DNA of 11,265 bases from UBA2022 sp964621555 (lineage in GTDB: Bacteria > Patescibacteriota > Dojkabacteria > SC72). The stretch covers positions 1-11,265 of the forward strand of contig CAZUOO010000026.1 of NCBI GenBank assembly GCA_964621555.1. Reading direction: 5' to 3'. A program made the position numbers and the translations under genes. The stretch's first letter is position 1; every line of letters starts with the position of its first letter. The notes below the pieces were generated by a model. That model saw only the letters and a program-made list of their open reading frames with translations. It was not told the origin of the DNA and did no database searches. Shown here piece by piece: positions 1 to 7,000 of the stretch.

Positions 1-234
1 AAGCTTGAGATGTTGGTTATAGTTACAGCATGCTTCTTTGTTATTATTTTAGAGATGATTAATACTAGTATCGAAAGGGTGTTGGATGTAATGTATCCCG
101 ATGAGAATGAGGAGGTTGGGTTGATAAAGGATATTATGTCTGGGGTTGTATTACTTGGTTCTCTGCTTGCTGTAGCGGTAGGTATTATTATTCTCTACGA
201 ACCATTTATTGAGTTTATACTTAAGCTGGTTTAG
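1..234 (+). CDS. dgkA: Diacylglycerol/undecaprenol kinase, C-terminal part (5' end cut by window)
   Basis: The frame is open from base 1, so only the last 77 residues are present and the start lies outside the window. The visible part has a hydrophobic helix ending in EMINTSIERVLDVM, then a KDIMSGVVLLGSLLAVAVG stretch and a last membrane helix. The E-x-x-N-T-x-x-E and K-D-x-x-x-G-x-V signatures are those of the small DgkA family of integral-membrane kinases, which phosphorylate diacylglycerol or, in Gram-positive bacteria, undecaprenol, using ATP. The Glu and Asn of the first motif are family active-site residues; which lipid is used cannot be read from the sequence. The TAG stop overlaps the stop of the convergent downstream gene by a few bases, and no strong terminator is visible between them. 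Confidence 0.88.
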   Translation, partial: KLEMLVIVTACFFVIILEMINTSIERVLDVMYPDENEEVGLIKDIMSGVVLLGSLLAVAVGIIILYEPFIEFILKLV

Positions 235-686
235 TATAGTCCTATACGTAGGAATGGATTTGTAGTGTCTAAATAGTCAAACATAATTACACCACCATTT
301 GGGATTATTTCAAGGCTAAAGATATCCCTAGGTAGTATATCTAAAGGTTTACTGTATTCAGAAGCAATAATGATTCCTGTGTGAATATGCCCATTATCTA
401 GGAGGTTTGTGAGTGGTATAACTAGCCTATTCAACTTATTTTTATGTAGAATAATTTGACCTTCAGTTCCAAGTAGAATTACAAATGCATCATATTCAAG
501 TGGAAAAATATTTCCATAATATAGATGACTAGGCACTACATTTTTTGTATCTCCATTTGATAGCTCATAAAGCCTACGTCTCTCAATCGATTCAATCTCT
601 TCAATTAGATCTTCTATGATTTGGGGCTCTTGAATAACTAATTGTGCATCAAGTAAGGGGGTGAATTGTTCTAGAGATCTATACAT
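231..686 (-). CDS. Hypothetical protein, unrecognised family
   Basis: I do not recognise this protein. It would have 151 residues from the ATG at 686, or 177 from a GTG at 764. The GTG lies inside the divergent ndk gene and would make the two starts overlap, so I prefer ATG 686. A TATAAT hexamer on the minus strand ends 9 nt before that ATG. The product looks soluble: there is no signal peptide or membrane helix. It has an acidic helical segment (EDLIEEIESIERRRLYEL) followed by an apparently beta-rich C-terminal half with alternating hydrophobic residues (FVILLGTEGQIILHKNKL, GHIHTGIIIASEYSK). There are no catalytic signatures I can name. It is tail to tail with dgkA (overlapping stops) and divergent from ndk, so it is probably transcribed alone. 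Confidence 0.6.
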   Translation of the reverse strand: MYRSLEQFTPLLDAQLVIQEPQIIEDLIEEIESIERRRLYELSNGDTKNVVPSHLYYGNIFPLEYDAFVILLGTEGQIILHKNKLNRLVIPLTNLLDNGHIHTGIIIASEYSKPLDILPRDIFSLEIIPNGGVIMFDYLDTTNPFLRIGLY

Positions 687-695
687 ATCTTGGAT

Positions 696-701
696 ATTAT
701 A
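696..701 (-). promoter_or_regulatory. -10 box of the hypothetical gene, leaderless-type
   Basis: A perfect TATAAT on the minus strand ends 9 nt before the ATG at 686. Initiation about 7 nt downstream of the hexamer would leave almost no 5' leader. No convincing -35 box is seen at 17 bp spacing. This box also supports choosing 686 over the GTG at 764. Confidence 0.4.
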
Positions 702-730
702 TCCTATATCTGTTAAACTATCGCAGTTAA

Positions 731-736
731 TATAAA
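731..736 (+). promoter_or_regulatory. Candidate -10 box of ndk
   Basis: TATAAA lies 10 nt before the ndk ATG at 747. No Shine-Dalgarno sequence is visible in between, so a very short leader or a leaderless mRNA is likely. No good -35 box is seen. Confidence 0.3.
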
Positions 737-746
737 CATTAATAGT

Positions 747-1349
747 ATGACAAAAATAATCCACGAACGAACTTTAGTGATTTTTAAACCCGATGTAGTA
801 CAAAGACAGATAGTAGGGGAATTTATTTCTAGGTTTGAGAAGAAGGGATTCAAAATTGTTGGAATGAAGCTAGTTTGGGCGAAAGAGGAGCTTGTAGCGA
901 AGCATTATGTGGATGATGAAAGTTACCTCAAAGAGGTAGGGGATAAAGCAGTCTCAAACTCTCTTGCAAGAGGTGAAAAGATTACCGAAACAGATCCAAT
1001 AAAAATTGGACAGAGGGTAAGGCAATGGAATATTGATTACCTTATTTGTGGTCCTGTTCTAGCAATTGTGTTGCAGGGGCCTACAATTGTTGAGGCTGTT
1101 CGAAAGATTGTTGGATCTTCTAATCCTCAAAATGCAGATGTCGGAACTATTAGAGCTGATTACTCTCCTGACTCCTTTTTACTTGCAAATGAACAGGGGC
1201 GTACTACAAGGACTTTAATTCATGCTTCCGATAGTGTTGAGAACGCAAACAGAGAAATTAAGCTCTGGTTTAGTGATAGTGAGTTATGTGATTACGAAAC
1301 AGCGATGGAAAAAGTTCTATTTGATGCAGGATGGACATCTCGAAAGTAG
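747..1349 (+). CDS. ndk: Nucleoside diphosphate kinase, long variant with insertion
   Basis: Transfers the gamma-phosphate of ATP to nucleoside diphosphates through a phosphohistidine, balancing cytoplasmic NTP pools. Visible family features in order are FKPD with Lys14, the GEFISRFEKKGFKIVGMKL region (24-42), CGPVLAIVLQG (101-111), the loop GSSNPQNADVGTIRADYS (123-140), and the catalytic His159 in TLIHASDS. At 200 residues it is well above the usual 140-150. By comparison with the E. coli enzyme there is an insertion of about 27 residues between HY(54) and CGP(101), a smaller insertion before the catalytic His, and a C-terminal tail of about 17 residues. The usual N-x-x-H has Thr156 in place of Asn. 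Long NDK forms of this kind occur in some archaea and candidate-phylum bacteria (recollection, not checked). The ATG at 747 has no clear ribosome binding site. The gene is divergent from the hypothetical gene on the other strand. Confidence 0.95.
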   Translation: MTKIIHERTLVIFKPDVVQRQIVGEFISRFEKKGFKIVGMKLVWAKEELVAKHYVDDESYLKEVGDKAVSNSLARGEKITETDPIKIGQRVRQWNIDYLICGPVLAIVLQGPTIVEAVRKIVGSSNPQNADVGTIRADYSPDSFLLANEQGRTTRTLIHASDSVENANREIKLWFSDSELCDYETAMEKVLFDAGWTSRK

Positions 1350-1353
1350 TTAG

Positions 1354-1460
1354 TTCACATAATATTCATACTAGTTAGATACAATATATGTATCTAATAT
1401 ATATTCATATTCTATACGAAAAGGGATATTGTTTATGCATTCATAGATGCACAAAATCTA
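1354..1460 (+). repeat. 107-bp direct repeat, copy A (5' module of NYN unit 1)
   Basis: Identical at 105 of 107 positions to 2053-2159 (offset 699 bp, no indels). Only positions 1359 (a/c) and 1403 (a/t) differ. It spans the upstream region, a 23-bp palindrome and the first codons of the NYN frame up to the D-A-Q-N-L residues. Weaker similarity reaches back to about 1343, at the very end of ndk. Confidence 0.95.
1375..1397 (+). promoter_or_regulatory. Perfect 23-bp palindrome upstream of NYN gene 1
   Basis: TTAGATAC, seven bases, GTATCTAA: two perfect 8-bp arms. It lies 30 bp before the NYN coding frame and overlaps promoter-like sequence (TTCACA at 1354-1359, TACAAT at 1380-1385, 20 bp apart). 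It could be a repressor operator or an AT-rich hairpin. It is a poor rho-independent terminator for ndk because no T-tract follows it directly. Confidence 0.55.
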
Positions 1461-1964
1461 CATTTAGGGTCCAAAGCTGATGTTTACAGTAATCAAGGAG
1501 GGTTAATCCGTGGCGGAGTAATTATAGATTATAGTAGATTAATAAATCATCTTAGATATCGATTTTGTGTTACAACATGTTTCTATTTCATTGGATATAT
1601 TCCTGACAATCAGCGGATGTATAGGGAGTTTGAATCGTATGGTTATAAAATAATCTTCAAAAAATCCCAAAGATACTTAGAAAATGGAAAGGTTACATTT
1701 AAGGGAAATGTAGATGTAGAACTTTCTGTTAAAACGGTTATTGAAATGGTTAACTATGATAGGGCTATTATCATTACTGGAGATGGAGACTTTCATTATT
1801 TAATAGAATATCTAGCCCTTAAGGGTAAATTATATAAAGTTATAATTCCGAATAAGTTTCGGTTCTCATCATTATTAAGAGAATTTGGCCCCGCGTTAGA
1901 ATACATTGACGATATGCGTGTGAAGATTGAAAAGAAAGGGAGGGCAATCCCGCAGTCTGGTTAA
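1428..1964 (+). CDS. NYN-domain (PIN-like) ribonuclease, copy 1, non-canonical start
   Basis: NYN domains are PIN-like metal-dependent nucleases, mostly acting on RNA. The three acidic motifs are visible: AFIDAQNL near the N-terminus, FKGNVDVEL mid-protein, and IITGDGDFHYLIEYL. These are followed by the family's VIIPN...SSLLREF strand-helix and a basic tail (KIEKKGRA). The frame is open from 1398 and clearly coding from about 1428, but it has no ATG, GTG or TTG before 1617. Starting at 1617 would remove the first catalytic Asp, so I place the start at ATT 1428; GTT 1431 is the alternative. A TATACG hexamer ends 9 nt before 1428. AAAAGGG at 1419-1425 resembles a Shine-Dalgarno site, but the nearby ATG (1435) is in another frame and stops after three codons. 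About 178 residues, a complete domain. Target and role are unknown. It is the first unit of a tandem duplication. Confidence 0.72.
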   Translation: MVYAFIDAQNLHLGSKADVYSNQGGLIRGGVIIDYSRLINHLRYRFCVTTCFYFIGYIPDNQRMYREFESYGYKIIFKKSQRYLENGKVTFKGNVDVELSVKTVIEMVNYDRAIIITGDGDFHYLIEYLALKGKLYKVIIPNKFRFSSLLREFGPALEYIDDMRVKIEKKGRAIPQSG

Positions 1965-1975
1965 CTTTTGGTAGT

Positions 1976-2024
1976 CCCTCCATGGTGATACTTAATTATA
2001 CCAAGTAGTGGGGGTGGGGTAAAT
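1976..2024 (+). repeat. 49-bp direct repeat, copy A (3' module of NYN unit 1)
   Basis: Matches 2682-2730 at 45 of 49 positions (offset 706 bp). The core, 1986-2024, matches 38 of 39. It contains a G-rich TAGTGGGGGTGGGGTAAAT end. In unit 1 it follows the stop codon. In unit 2 the restored frame ends inside it (Asp-Thr-stop). Confidence 0.9.
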
Positions 2025-2052
2025 AATATTCTCACTAATCTAAAGTCTCTAA

Positions 2053-2159
2053 TTCACCTAATATTCATACTAGTTAGATACAATATATGTATCTAATATA
2101 TTTTCATATTCTATACGAAAAGGGATATTGTTTATGCATTCATAGATGCACAAAATCTA
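2053..2159 (+). repeat. 107-bp direct repeat, copy B (5' module of NYN unit 2)
   Basis: Second copy of 1354-1460, with 2 mismatches and no indels. It includes the same palindrome (2074-2096), the same Shine-Dalgarno-like AAAAGGG (2118-2124) and the same lack of a canonical in-frame start. It lies only 28 bp after the 3' module of unit 1. Confidence 0.95.
2074..2096 (+). promoter_or_regulatory. Perfect 23-bp palindrome upstream of NYN gene 2
   Basis: Same TTAGATAC-N7-GTATCTAA palindrome as at 1375-1397, at the same distance from the NYN coding frame, so both genes probably share one control element. Confidence 0.55.
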
Positions 2160-2701
2160 AACTTGGGGGTTAGGAATGATATCTACAATAGGAAGGGTGA
2201 AATTATTCACAAAGGTTGGAAGCTAGATTATAGAAAGTTATATATACTTCTTAAACACAAGTATCGGGTCAGTAAAGTTTATATGTTTTTAGGGCTCGTA
2301 GAAGCGAATCGATTACTATATGAAGAGCTTAAGAGTATCGGGTACTCTCTTATCTTTAAAAAGACATTGGAGGTTAGGAAAGAAGGAAAAGTATTTGTTA
2401 AAGGTAATGTTGATGTAGAATTATCAATATATTGCTCAGCAATCTATTATGGGCAATACGATAAAGCTGTTGTAATTTCAGGAGATGGAGACTTTTCCCT
2501 ATTATATGATTTCTTAATTATCAACTCTAAAAATTGAAGTCGATAATTATACCTAATAGGTACTCATATTCTTCTTTGTTAAAAGACTATCAGTTATATT
2601 TAGATTTTATAACTTGGCATAGGGGAAAGTTGGAGAAGAAAAAGGTGGGCATAAATCCTAACAGACGTACTGAAAGGGGAGCCCACCATCATGATACTTA
2701 A
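2127..2701 (+). pseudogene. NYN-domain ribonuclease, copy 2, frameshifted
   Basis: Same family and layout as copy 1: AFIDAQNLNLG, GWKLDYRKLYILLKHKY, FVKGNVDVEL and VVISGDGDFSLLYDFL, so the three acidic motifs are intact. The frame runs from ATT 2127 (no canonical start, exactly as in copy 1) and stops at TGA 2535-2537. Downstream, the other frame continues the family sequence without a break: LKSIIIPNRYSYSSLLKDY, then a basic tail with NPNRRTERGAHHHDT and TAA at 2699-2701. One extra A in the A5 run at 2529-2533 would join the halves as NSKKLKSIIIPN. This is a one-base loss, either true decay or an assembly error in a homopolymer. The uninterrupted downstream half argues that the lesion is recent or artefactual. 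An alternative TTG start at 2163 would lose the first catalytic Asp. Confidence 0.75.
2644..2687 (+). other. Inverted repeat near the 3' end of NYN unit 2
   Basis: GGTGGGC (2644-2650) pairs with GCCCACC (2681-2687) across a 30-nt loop, within the last codons of the restored frame. The corresponding place in unit 1 has a weaker pair (GGAGGG and CCCTCC). No T-tract follows, so a terminator role is doubtful. Confidence 0.3.
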
Positions 2702-2730
2702 TTATACCAATTAGTGGGGGTGGGGTAAAT
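2682..2730 (+). repeat. 49-bp direct repeat, copy B (3' module of NYN unit 2)
   Basis: Partner of 1976-2024 (45 of 49 identical). It closes the second NYN unit and lies between it and the convergent membrane-protein operon, whose last stop is at 2753. Confidence 0.9.
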
Positions 2731-2752
2731 GGATGTATTAACTCTCTCGTAA

Positions 2753-3187
2753 TTATCTCGATAGGGTAATTCCTAGGAATACAACCATTATTATAAATAG
2801 TATTGTGAATAATAATGTATGAGCTTTATAATATTTGGAATGATTTGCTAAAGTTGCAATCTCAATTACCTCAATCGATTTAGCCTTACTCTCTAATGTC
2901 TCAACTTCCTTGGTCTCTGTTTTAAATACAAAGAATATTAATAGAGTTGATACCAATGCAATAATACCGGAGATAATTGCACTGATTAGAGTGTATGCTA
3001 TTAGTTGGTCAACCTCAGGGATAGGTAGCTCTTTTCTAGCCTCAATTGCTTTAAAGTATACGGAGGTAAGGATTGGTGTCATTACAACGAAGAACATTGC
3101 GACTGTTATTGACTTAAATCTTGCTAATTCAAGAGCATTCTTAATTTGATCCTTCCTAACTAATTGCGTGTATTGGAAGTTTTTCAT
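2753..3187 (-). CDS. Small membrane protein, three helices, unrecognised
   Basis: No family recognised. From ATG 3187 it has 144 residues; a TTG at 3196 would add three. It shows three hydrophobic segments, at about residues 25-45, 63-88 and 121-141, with a charged loop rich in Glu and Lys between the second and third (KTETKEVETLESKAKSIEVIEI). It ends LGITLSR. It follows the 201-residue membrane gene by 13 bp (4 bp if the TTG is used), so the two are very likely one operon. The order of helices, the charged loop and the C-terminal FII-x-x-x-LGI motif resemble the last three helices of that neighbour, suggesting ancient duplication. No catalytic or transport signature is visible. Confidence 0.7.
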   Translation of the reverse strand: MKNFQYTQLVRKDQIKNALELARFKSITVAMFFVVMTPILTSVYFKAIEARKELPIPEVDQLIAYTLISAIISGIIALVSTLLIFFVFKTETKEVETLESKAKSIEVIEIATLANHSKYYKAHTLLFTILFIIMVVFLGITLSR

Positions 3188-3200
3188 TATTTTCAATGTT

Positions 3201-3806
3201 TTAATATTCTAGAACGATGCGAGCTATTACAATGCCTAGGTATACAATAATAAAGGTTAAACCTGCAACCATATATGCTCTATTTACCTTATTTAAAAAG
3301 CTTGACGATGTATTCATTTTCCGAAGTTCTTTAACAGGTATACTCTCTCTGCTTCCGATCATTTCCTTTACTTCGTTTATGCTCTTTTCGTCTATCTTAA
3401 GTGAAAAGTACTCTGAAATTGTCCATACAAATGCAGGGGTGGCAATTAGTATTCCAGCAAGGGAATACATTTGAAGTGTCCCTACAACCTGTGCTGTATA
3501 TTGTGTATCAATATTGCTAGAAGTTAGGAATGTTACTACTGCGCTTAATATAGCTATGAAGAGTAAGAATGTTAATCTAATAACGCTAGCTTTGGCTCCT
3601 TTTAAATACAACTCGACTTCAGGGGCCTTAACTTCTGTTGCAATCTTCTCTCGAGTAACCGCAATCCAAGGTATAGCTATAATCATTCCAGCGGCTGCTC
3701 CATACAGAAATCCTAAGAAATATTCGTCAAGGATACTTCCTAGAAGTAACGACCCTATGATTGAAGTTGGGAGGGTTGTCATTAATAGAATCGTAAGGTT
3801 GTTCAT
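3201..3806 (-). CDS. Membrane protein, five helices, unrecognised
   Basis: No family recognised. It has 201 residues from ATG 3806; a TTG at 3815 would add three. I prefer the ATG because a TATACT hexamer on the minus strand ends 9 nt before it. Hydrophobic segments lie at about residues 5-25, 30-50, 75-95, 110-132 and 177-197. A soluble loop before the last helix carries KIDEKSINEVKEMIGSRES. It is the first gene of a two-gene operon with the smaller membrane protein downstream, whose three helices appear to match helices 3-5 here. It is divergent from the giant surface-protein gene across about 270 bp, but nothing in the sequence ties the two functions together. Confidence 0.7.
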   Translation of the reverse strand: MNNLTILLMTTLPTSIIGSLLLGSILDEYFLGFLYGAAAGMIIAIPWIAVTREKIATEVKAPEVELYLKGAKASVIRLTFLLFIAILSAVVTFLTSSNIDTQYTAQVVGTLQMYSLAGILIATPAFVWTISEYFSLKIDEKSINEVKEMIGSRESIPVKELRKMNTSSSFLNKVNRAYMVAGLTFIIVYLGIVIARIVLEY

Positions 3807-3815
3807 ATTACTCAA

Positions 3816-3821
3816 AGTATA
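3816..3821 (-). promoter_or_regulatory. -10 box of the two-gene membrane operon
   Basis: TATACT on the minus strand ends 9 nt before ATG 3806, the same spacing as at the hypothetical gene. No Shine-Dalgarno or clear -35 box is seen. Confidence 0.35.
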
Positions 3822-3913
3822 AAGTTATTAGTAATTATACACTCTTGTATTGGTTTTTCATATTTCTTCCCGATATCCTAATTGCTACAGGACTAGAAGG
3901 GAGTATTCTAGAG

Positions 3914-3984
3914 GGCCTATAGTCTTGTTATATGCCTATGGCCTGTTTTGATTGTGCCTGTAATATAAAGGATGTTAAACAGGC
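3914..3984. promoter_or_regulatory. Cluster of inverted and direct repeats in the divergent intergenic region
   Basis: Three overlapping elements lie just upstream of the surface-protein promoters. GGCCTATAG (3914-3922) faces CTATGGCC (3936-3943) as an imperfect inverted repeat. GCCTGTTT (3941-3948) faces AAACAGGC (3977-3984) perfectly. GCCTGT also recurs directly at 3956-3961. The position suits operator sites or a hairpin, but no known regulator can be named. The rest of 3822-4080 shows no gene. Confidence 0.35.
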
Positions 3985-3989
3985 TCCCA

Positions 3990-4017
3990 TTGCAAGTTGA
4001 TTTAGTAGCCCTATAAT
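3990..4017 (+). promoter_or_regulatory. Upstream sigma70-like promoter of the surface-protein operon
   Basis: TTGCAA (3990-3995), 16 bp, TATAAT (4012-4017). The -10 is perfect and the -35 matches 4 of 6. Confidence 0.5.
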
Positions 4018-4020
4018 GTA

Positions 4021-4049
4021 TTGTATTATTCCAATTCCCAATATATAAT
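4021..4049 (+). promoter_or_regulatory. Downstream sigma70-like promoter of the surface-protein operon
   Basis: TTGTAT (4021-4026), 17 bp, TATAAT (4044-4049). A start near 4056 would give a leader of about 25 nt before ATG 4081. No Shine-Dalgarno is visible in that leader. Confidence 0.5.
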
Positions 4050-4080
4050 ACGCTGAATAACATATTATTCGAATTCAATA

Positions 4081-7000
4081 ATGAAGAATTTCTTCAAAAC
4101 AATGTATAAGGCTCGAAAGAGTGCATATTCACTATTTGTACTACTTATGATGCAAGGTTATATGCTAATACCATCTATGTATGCATTAGAGAGTAGTGTG
4201 AAGGAGGTGTTTGCAGCGGTAGGTGATATAAATGCGAGCTCACATCAAGGGCAGGAATCTGGCGGTACATACACTGGTGGGAATATTACTCAATATTCAG
4301 AAGGTGATTACATTAACTTCCGATTTTCTGTTGATGCAAAGAAAGGGCCTTCAAGTGGTAAGGTAGCCATACACTTTACAGGAGATGATGGTAAGTGTTT
4401 GTTTTTTGATAATTACTTTGGTTTGGCTGCAGTTACCGCTGCAGATGGTGTCACTAAACCAACTGTAACCGTAGATAGCGGTCCAGTAGCAAGTGGATTT
4501 GGTACCTCACAAGGGATTTGGACGGTTGTACTTAATGTTGATTATCCTCAGACCTTTGCAACTAATTCAGGTGTTTCAATAATCAATTATACACTTAAAC
4601 TTTCTTATGAGGCGGGTGATTGTAATGGCTCTTCACAGAGCAGTACTTTAGAAAAGGTTAGTGGAGACTTTGGAAACATTGGAGCGATGAATGTCCCTGT
4701 TCCAGCAAAAGATATTATTGAACTTCCTACATTAACAATCGTAAAAGCTATTAATTCCGGGACTGCCAGTCCAAGTGATTGGTGTTTTAATGTATCTCCA
4801 TCCATCAACGGCAAATCTGTGTATTGTATCGAAACCGATGGAAATAATGTTGATAGGGTAGTTATTGAAAACATCCCTTCAGTACAAAATGTCGCTACTA
4901 ATTATACAATTACAGAAATTAATCTTCCTGGTTATTCATTCGTAAGTGGGGTGGGAACAAACTGTACCTTTACTGGATCAACAGCAACAGCTACAGTTAC
5001 ATCTGCATCAACAGCTGTAAATGCAAGTTGTACATTTACAAATGGAGTCAATCCTAGCGGGCTTACGATCTATAAGGATGTCCAAGGACCTAATGGTGAA
5101 GCAGTTGTGGATACAAGTGAATCTTTTACATTAACTGTAAACAATGCTGACCCAAGAGAGATAACTGATAACGAATCAGAATCATATAGCCCATTATCTT
5201 CAGGGACATATCTTGTTAAGGAAACTGTCCCTTATGGCTATGTTGCGTATGAATTAAGGGACTTTGTTACAAATGAACTTTTAGGCACAGATCTAACCAA
5301 TGGTGTTAACGTCACAGTTGGAGAAGCAGAGACAAGGCAAGTGCTCTTAATAAATAGACAGTTAAAGGGTACTTTGAAAGTATATAAGGATGTCGTTAGT
5401 CCTATTGGTGAAGACGTCGAAGATGATACAGAGTTTGTAGTGAATATTTCCGGAACTGAATCTCATAATGATAAGAATATTTCCGAAGAAAGCTCATTAG
5501 AGCTACAATTACGACCGGGAAGTTACACTATTAATGAGGTCTTGGGTGATTATACGCATGGTCTTGGTACACAGTGTAATGATTATGACTTTGAAATTAC
5601 TCCAGGTGGCTTGACTGAACTCACATGTATTAACCAACAGACTAATGCAACCGTCGTTTTTCATAAGGAAGTTGTAAGGGATGGTGAGGTAGAAGGCACA
5701 TATGATGATTCTGTAACAGATGAGCAGGAATTTGAGTTCTCATTAACTGGTGTCTCTGAAAAAGCCGTTGTGGCAGATAAGTCGGGTGGTAAGCTAACCG
5801 ATTCACTATCCATTGTGCCTGGGTTATACACAGTTTCGGAAGAGTATTACTCTGACTTTGAATTCCTAGGATGTAGATTAGGTGAGGAAGGTGAACTGGA
5901 TAAAGAATTGTCAGATTTAGAATTTAAGAGTGGTCAAACATACCACATATATTGTGAGAATAGGGTAAAGATGGGGTCTATCGAGGTATATAAATATCTA
6001 AGGGATATAAATGGAATTGCGCTTACAGAACTAGATGATGATACTGAATTTGAAATTAGCGTTGAAGGTCCAGAAAGTTACAGTAATAGTAAATTAGTTA
6101 AAGCTTCAAATAGTGTCTCCTTTGTTGAATTAAAGGTTGGTACATATATCGTATATGAAATTGGAAATGATAATTACAAATTCATAGAGTATGTTGGTGG
6201 CTCTGAAGCAATAACCGATGGTATCGAGGTTGAGGTTGTAGATAGGGAAAAAGCTAAAGTTGAAGTTATTAATCAGCAATTACCTGGAGAATTCACACTA
6301 TCAAAAGTTCTATACAACCCAGATGGACAAACAGAAAATACTACTGATGAAACAAAGTTTGAGTTCAAGCTATACTCAGATTCAAATAAAATAAACCAGG
6401 TTGGCGGAATAATTTATCTTGCTAGTGGAGAGGAACATACCTTTGAAGGCTTAAACCCAGGTACATATTACCTATTTGAGTCACCAAGTACTAACTACGA
6501 AATTGATGAGAACTGTAATCCATATGAATTTACAGTTGAAAGTGGGGTTACCACATACACATTAAGCTGTTACAACAATCAAATTAATGGGACACTTAAT
6601 GTATATAAAAGTGTTCGAGATATTTTTGGAGCAGAGGTCGATGATGACACTGAGTTCGAATTCACAGTAAATGGAGAAGAATATGACTTTTCCCAGAACT
6701 CTCCTAGGTTGGAGATATCTCTTGCTCCGGGTGTATATACCGTTGAAGAAATTGAAAGTACTAACTACGGAAGCTATGAGGATCTTGGTTGTGGTGAGAA
6801 TGGAGAAGTTGAGATTCTAAGTGGTCAGGAATCTGAAATTACATGTGTAAATAAGCAGAAACCTGCTAGAGTGACTGTATATAAAGAAGTAAAGAATAGT
6901 AAAGGTGAATGGTTCTCCGTCTATTCTGAACAAGAGTTTATCGTTGAATTATCAAGCAGTGAGTATCCAACCCAGCAGGGGACTATCGCAGATAAATCAG

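Noticed and set aside
1375..1397. Palindrome as rho-independent terminator of ndk
   Set aside because: The stem is almost all A/T with no following T-tract, and it recurs identically before the second NYN gene, where ndk is absent.
2008..2024. G-quadruplex in the 3' repeat
   Set aside because: Only two G runs of four to five are present, too few for an intramolecular quadruplex.
2163..2537. TTG 2163 as the true start of the second NYN gene
   Set aside because: The frame upstream encodes AFIDAQNLN with the first catalytic Asp and is identical to copy 1, so 2163 is only the first permitted start codon, not the biological N-terminus.
2526..2540. Programmed -1 ribosomal frameshift in NYN copy 2
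   Set aside because: The site (TCT AAA AAT TGA) does not form a canonical X-XXY-YYZ heptamer: slipping back from AAA would pair with TAA. A base loss in the A run is simpler.
1354..2730. CRISPR array or insertion sequence from the paired repeats
   Set aside because: Only two copies about 700 bp apart, with genes between them. There are no short regular spacers, no transposase and no terminal inverted repeats framing the units.
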